Below are positions 59,629 through 64,000 of a stretch of 64,000 nucleotides of DNA, in pieces (within the stretch, counting starts at the first letter, position 1; each line of letters starts with the position of its first letter). The stretch comes from Tetracentron sinense (taxonomy: Eukaryota > Streptophyta > Magnoliopsida > Trochodendrales > Trochodendraceae). Location of the stretch: contig CM026551.1 of NCBI GenBank assembly GCA_015143295.1, positions 14,495,827-14,559,826 of the forward strand, in the 5' to 3' direction. The position numbers and the translations under genes are program-made. The notes beneath the pieces are model-generated. The model did not search any database. It saw nothing but the letters and a program-made list of their open reading frames with translations, and was not told where the DNA came from.

Positions 59629-60090
59629 CTTTTATGAAATCCATAGTGGTTAATAGTTCAAACTTTGTTTTGGTAAAAACATGGTGTTGTAGAATAGGTT
59701 ATAAACCTTATGGGTCATTGTAAGGATTATCAAGTTATTCAATAAATCATTTTCGACATAGTGGGTTTTGCTGGGTGAGTGGTAGGAGATATGAAAATTT
59801 TAGGGCTATGTATATATTTTTTTGGTGCTGTGAGGTAAGATAATTACCTTTACAAAGCTTGAATTTTCAGATCATCTATTATGATCTGAGTTCACAGAGG
59901 TCTGATCTCATGGATAATATGCATTTCTGTTATCTATATTATTCACCTTGGATTCAAACAATCAATCAACACTTATCCTGAAGCCAAATAAGTCGTAAGT
60001 GATTCAAGTGAACCTGCAAGTTGCAACGAGTAAACAACCACAGATTTACGTCATAAGATTAGATTAAAGAACCAAATCCTCTACGGTTAT

Positions 60091-61313
60091 TGTAAATAAG
60101 GATTTCGGTCCCCGCCCACAAGGAGGGATGCTGTTTAGCGAGGTGGTTGGTTGATTTCATGTTTAGAGTCGCCACTTATTTATTCGGTAAGGATAAGTCT
60201 CATTCAATTGATAAGGTCTTGGTCTACTTAGAGATCTAGGTAAGAGGTTCGGTTAAGCCCGGGGAAGGTGTTAGGCACCCCAACGCTTCCATTTTACAAC
60301 GGTTCCCTACTTACTAGGTTTAAGCCAATTAAAGTCAAATCGTTATTCAAATGCCTGAAATTTAGGGAGTTCCTCACACCTATGGTGAAGGTGGGGGAGC
60401 CCCTTTAATGGATTTTTCCTGCTAAATACAAATACCAGTCCCCTGGAATGGACCAGGGGCTCACATTAGGGTGCAAAACAATAAAAGTAAGGGTAGGGGG
60501 AAGCCCTACCCTGCTGTTATGTTGGTGGTGGCCGAGTGGTGCAGTGGTGGAGCACGGTGATGCTGTGGCGGAGCTGCTAGAGATGAGGGAGCTGCAGAGC
60601 TTCGAGGGGACCTACTGGAGGGAGCCTAAAGGCCTGAGGGTAGGCTTGAACTCGAGCAGGGGTTCGGGTCTAGGGTTGTAAAGTGGTTTGAAGGTGGAGG
60701 GTCTACCTTTTATAGAGGAGCCAAGGAGGACACATATGGGATTAGGACGAGGGTAGGAGGGCTACTCATGGCCTGGAGAGGTCCCCTGCATCCGGAGAGG
60801 GCGGTACAGGGCGTGCTTGAACCCTGCAGGGGGGGGGGGTGGTTGCACGTAGAAGCTAAAATCCAGGGTTGTCGGTAATTCGATTACCGACGCCTATCGG
60901 TTTTTAACCAGAAGGGCTTGGCCCAGCGCACATGTGGTACTGGTGGGGATTTTGAATTTTAATAAGCCTTTGCTCGGGCCTAAACCGAAATCCAAGGTTT
61001 TTGACGTCCTAGGGCCTTAAGCCCTAAGGACCTAGGGCTCACTAGGGCTTGGAATTGGGGTTTTAGGCCTTAAGGACCTAATGTTTGATCCTAGACTAGG
61101 GCTTGTTAGGGTTTTGACTAGGCTAGGATAGGCTAGGGCTAGGCTTAGGTTTAGGCTTAACTATGGTTAGGTTAGGTTACCCCTAAGGTTTGCCTAGGGT
61201 GTATCTAAGTCCATTAGGGTTTGTCCTATGGTTAAGGGGCCTCGACTGGGGATTAACCATGGTTAAGAGGCTTAATCACGGTTAGTTAGGGGTTTAAAAG
61301 TTGGGTGCTTACA
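60091..61313 (+). mobile_element. Solo LTR, 1223 bp, inside the MITE
   Basis: Starts TGTAAATAAGG, ends GGGTGCTTACA. Left flank GTTAT (60086-60090); right flank ATTAT at the first copy but GTTAT in the duplicated copy that starts after 61604, which fits a GTTAT target duplication. It shares 'gagtcgccacttat' and 'gttaggcacccc' with the solo LTR at 18092-20613, so both are probably from the same gypsy class. The open frame at 60448 is LTR sequence. Confidence 0.75.
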
Positions 61314-61712
61314 ATTATAACCGGACCTGGGGGAGTCCGGTTATGCCGCTAGGTCACCATGTGTCCCTTTTGACACCTCACCCAGTTTCCCTAGGGTTCA
61401 CCCACCAATCCTTGGTTTTTAGGCTAGGGCTAGGCTTAGGTTTAGGCTTAACTATGGTTAGGTTAGGTTACCCCTAGGGTTTGCCTAGGGTGTATCTAAG
61501 TCCACTAGGGTTTGTCCTATGGTTAAGGGGCTTCGATTGGGGATTAATCATGGTTAAGAGGCTTAGCCACGGTTAGTTAGAGGTGTAAAAATTGGGTGCT
61601 TACAGTTATAACCGGACCTGGGGGAGTCCGGTTATGCCGCTAGGTCACCACGTGTCCCTTTTGCCACCTCACCCAGTTTCCCTAGGGTTCATCCACCAAT
61701 CCTTGGTTTTTA
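61131..61712. repeat. 291-bp tandem duplication
   Basis: 61131-61421 and 61422-61712 align almost throughout, beginning 'ggctagggctaggcttagg'. Each unit contains the LTR 3' end and the beginning of the MITE terminal repeat, so duplication came after LTR insertion. Confidence 0.9.
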
Positions 61713-61740
61713 GAAGAAAAAAAAATTAAAAATATTTTAA

Positions 61741-63855
61741 CTTTTTTATAACCACGGTTTAAAAGAATTGAAATATTTTTCTAAAAACCAAAGATAGGTG
61801 GGTGAACCCTAAGGGTAGGTGAATCTTAACCACGGTTAAAGGGTGTCAAAAGGGACACGTGGTGACCTCAACGGCATAACTGGACTCCCCTGGGTCCGGC
61901 TATAACAGTAGAGGAATTGGTTCCCTGGATTAAAGAAAGATAATCACTACTGAATTTATGGGGTTGGTGAAGTGTGAGAAGAGTACAGGCCTCATTACAA
62001 AATCCCATTGAAAATTTGAATCTACCTAATTTGATATAATATCTTCAATTAATCCTTTTAAAATTCTAGTTGGCATCTTCAAATCTACCGTACCACAGCC
62101 GTAAGCCCGTAGCATGTTCATTGTACAAAGTGTACAAAGTGAAGTACTACCTACCCCTTAGAATATGCGACCTATATACATGGTTTAACGATGATGCTTG
62201 AAGGGAATTTGTCCAAGTTATATAATAATGGATCAAAACCTCAATGACATGAAGATTGCTGCTTAGAACAGTTAAGAATTCATAGAAATTAAAAAACTGA
62301 TTGGTACTTAGTAGCAATCTTTAAGTGATGACATGAATATCTATGGAGCCAAATATAATAAATAGGAAACATGTTGACGTCTACTTGGAAAATTAGAAGA
62401 TTAAACAAGAAACAAAGAGCTCCAGCGAAAAAATAAAAATAAAGGAGTACAATAATTTGGATCTTGCCATCTTACATACCAGACTGTGTTTGTGGGCCGA
62501 ACATTGAGTCCGACACAACCTCCTGGTTGCACCTCAGTGCGTCGACCATTAGAGCCATGAGCTCGACGGGCTCGAGCTCGGGTAGTTAAACGCCTTAATT
62601 TTAATCAGATTCCACTGCTTGAAGATTCAATGGTGCTTGTACCAATAATCAGACAACCTCATGAATGTGGGCCTATAATTGAAACTGATTCAATACCGGC
62701 CCATAAGGTCCAAGCCCATCTTAAGCTACCTATTCTTTTTTTTTTCTTTTTTTTGGTAGGTCCTACAATCGTTAGCTATCTATGTCAGGGGTTAGAAGTT
62801 AGCAGGTTAGAACTCAAGGGTGGGCGCTCAACAGCCACACCCAGGACTCGAACACGAGTTGCACCTTCCCAAAGGGAGATACATTACCACTGGGACAAAC
62901 TCATGCTTAGCTTTTTTATAACCATAGTTAAAAAAAATTGAATATTTTTCTAAAAACCAAGGCTAGGTGGGTGAACCCTATGGGTAGGTGAATCTTAACC
63001 CCGGTTAAAGGGTGTCAAAAGGGTCACATGGCGACCTCAGCGGCATAACTGGACTCCCCTGGGTCCGGCTATAACAGTAGAGGAATTGGTTCCTTAGATT
63101 AAAGAAAGATAATCACTACTGAATTTATGGGGTTGGTGAAGTGTGAGGAGTACAGGCCTCATTACAAAATCCCATTGAAAATTTGAATCTGCCTAATTTG
63201 ATATTTTATCTTCAATTAATCCTTTTAAAATTCTAGTTGGCATCTTCAAACCTACCGTACAAAGTGAAGTACTACCTACCCCTTCTTAGAATATGCGACC
63301 TATATACATGGTTTAACGATGATGATTGATTTTATAATAATGGATCAAAACCTCAATGACATGAAGATTGCTGCTTAGAACAGTTAAGAATTTATAGAAA
63401 TTACAAAACTGATTGGTACTTAGTAACAATCTTTAAGTGATGACATGAGAAGCCAAATATAATAAATAGGAAACATGTTGACGTCTACTTGGAAAAATAG
63501 AAGATTAAACAAGAAACAAAGAGCTCCACGCAAAAAAAAATAATAATAATAATGATTTGGATCTTGCCATCTTACATACCAGACTGTGTTCGTGGGCCGA
63601 ACATTGAATCGGAGACACAACCTCCTGGTTGCGCTTCAGTGCGTCGACCATTAGAGCCATGAGCTCGACGGGTTCGAGCTCAGGTAGCCAGTATTAGATG
63701 ATTTACACGCCTTAATTTTAATCAGATTCCACTACTTGAAGATTCAATGGTGCTTGAATCAATAATCAGATAACTTCATGAACGTGGGCCCATAATTGTG
63801 AAACTGATTCAATACCGGCCCATAAGGTCCAAGCCCATCTTAAGCGAACTATTCC
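61741..63855 (+). repeat. Tandem duplication of about 1.0-1.17 kb
   Basis: 61741-62735 and 62911-63855 are near-identical with a few small indels (for example a 24-30 base difference near 62100/63255). Offset 1170 bases; a SINE lies between them. The unit includes the MITE right end and its flank. The two copies are among the most similar repeats in the window, so this is one of the younger events. Confidence 0.9.
62736..62910 (-). mobile_element. tRNA-derived SINE at the duplication junction
   Basis: The minus strand has an A-box-like 'gtcccagtggtaatgt', a B-box 'gttcgagtcc' and ends in an A-rich tail (T-rich on + at 62736-62755). Resembles plant Au-type SINEs. It ends exactly where the second copy of the tandem duplication begins. 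Confidence 0.75.
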
Positions 63856-63964
63856 ATATCTATAACAAAGCAAACCCATGCCATACACGTTCATTCTAAT
63901 GCCACACACACTCACACTCCATTTCATTCCAAAGGCATGAGCCATGTCTTTCTGGGCTGTTTGA

Positions 63965-63997
63965 ACACGTGTCACAACCCTTATATTCCACGTGTCA
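63965..63997. promoter_or_regulatory. Two G-box-like CACGTGT motifs at the window edge
   Basis: ACACGTGTCAC (63965-63975) and CCACGTGTCA (63988-63997) lie 12 bases apart. Such motifs bind bZIP/bHLH factors in plant promoters. They may belong to a gene beyond the window. Confidence 0.3.
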
Positions 63998-64000
63998 TCT

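Larger units (their letters stand above)
60068..61930. mobile_element. Mutator-like MITE (CCGGACT family) carrying a solo LTR
   Basis: The left terminal repeat (ACCAAATCCTCTAC, then after the LTR GTTATAACCGGACC and GGGGAGTCCGGTTATGCC) matches the complement of the right end (GGACTCCCC, GGTCCGGCTATAAC, GTAGAGGAATTGGTT). Long terminal inverted repeats and a flanking 'TTAGATTAAAG'-like repeat on each side are Mutator-like. A solo LTR sits in the left terminal repeat, and a 291-bp tandem duplication lies across its 3' edge. Confidence 0.65.

Noticed and set aside
60990-61280. Telomere-like 'ttaggg' repeats
   Set aside because: The CTAGG/TTAGGG-like motifs are irregular, interrupted and part of a solo LTR; no (TTTAGGG)n array is present.
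1-64000. CRISPR array, operon, tRNA or rRNA genes
   Set aside because: Direct repeats are TE or tandem duplications; tRNA-like boxes belong to SINEs with tails; no rRNA sequence was seen.

Overview
This window is nuclear DNA of a flowering plant. It is AT-rich, has GT-AG introns and holds three plant-specific protein genes, separated and interrupted by many transposable elements (TEs). The species cannot be named from the sequence. The long, TE-filled introns suggest a medium or large genome. No bacterial, organellar or CRISPR features were seen.

Three intact protein genes lie head to tail on the + strand. (1) 1483-6937 is a thylakoid-lumen FKBP-type peptidyl-prolyl isomerase, FKBP18-like, with 4 exons and 217 aa. 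(2) 11040-40011 is an OTU-domain deubiquitinase of the OTU11/OTU12 type, with 9 coding exons and 229 aa. Its 690 coding bases are spread over 29 kb because introns of 13.5, 6.8 and 5.3 kb have filled with nested transposons. (3) 45575-46750 is a BOI/BRG-type RING E3 ubiquitin ligase, with 3 exons and 325 aa. Reading frame and splice phase hold at every junction I set. The genes do not form an operon. Two act in ubiquitin metabolism, which is probably coincidence.

Layout: 1-1.05 kb, diverged direct repeats with a SINE; 1.5-6.9 kb, FKBP18, whose intron 1 holds a LINE fragment and a MITE; 7-10 kb, intergenic with MITEs and a LINE RNase H remnant; 11.2-24.7 kb, OTU intron 1, with an LTR-like insert between 197-bp direct repeats, a decayed copia element and a 2.5-kb solo LTR inside it; 26-32.8 kb, OTU intron 4, with a tandem duplication split by an LTR element that carries two hAT-like insertions; 34.5-39.8 kb, OTU intron 7, with hAT transposase, LINE and gypsy remnants; 40-45.5 kb, repeat-rich intergenic DNA; 46.8-54 kb, mostly unassigned DNA with one MITE; 54.4-55.2 kb, two SINE-like insertions; 57.5-63.9 kb, nested inverted-repeat elements, a solo LTR and two tandem duplications.

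I found no undescribed enzymatic system. The most informative features are TE insertions whose target-site duplications (TSDs) and nesting order can be read directly. They include an LTR element whose TSD implies unusual TAATG...CATTA termini, and a 197-bp direct duplication around an LTR-like insert.
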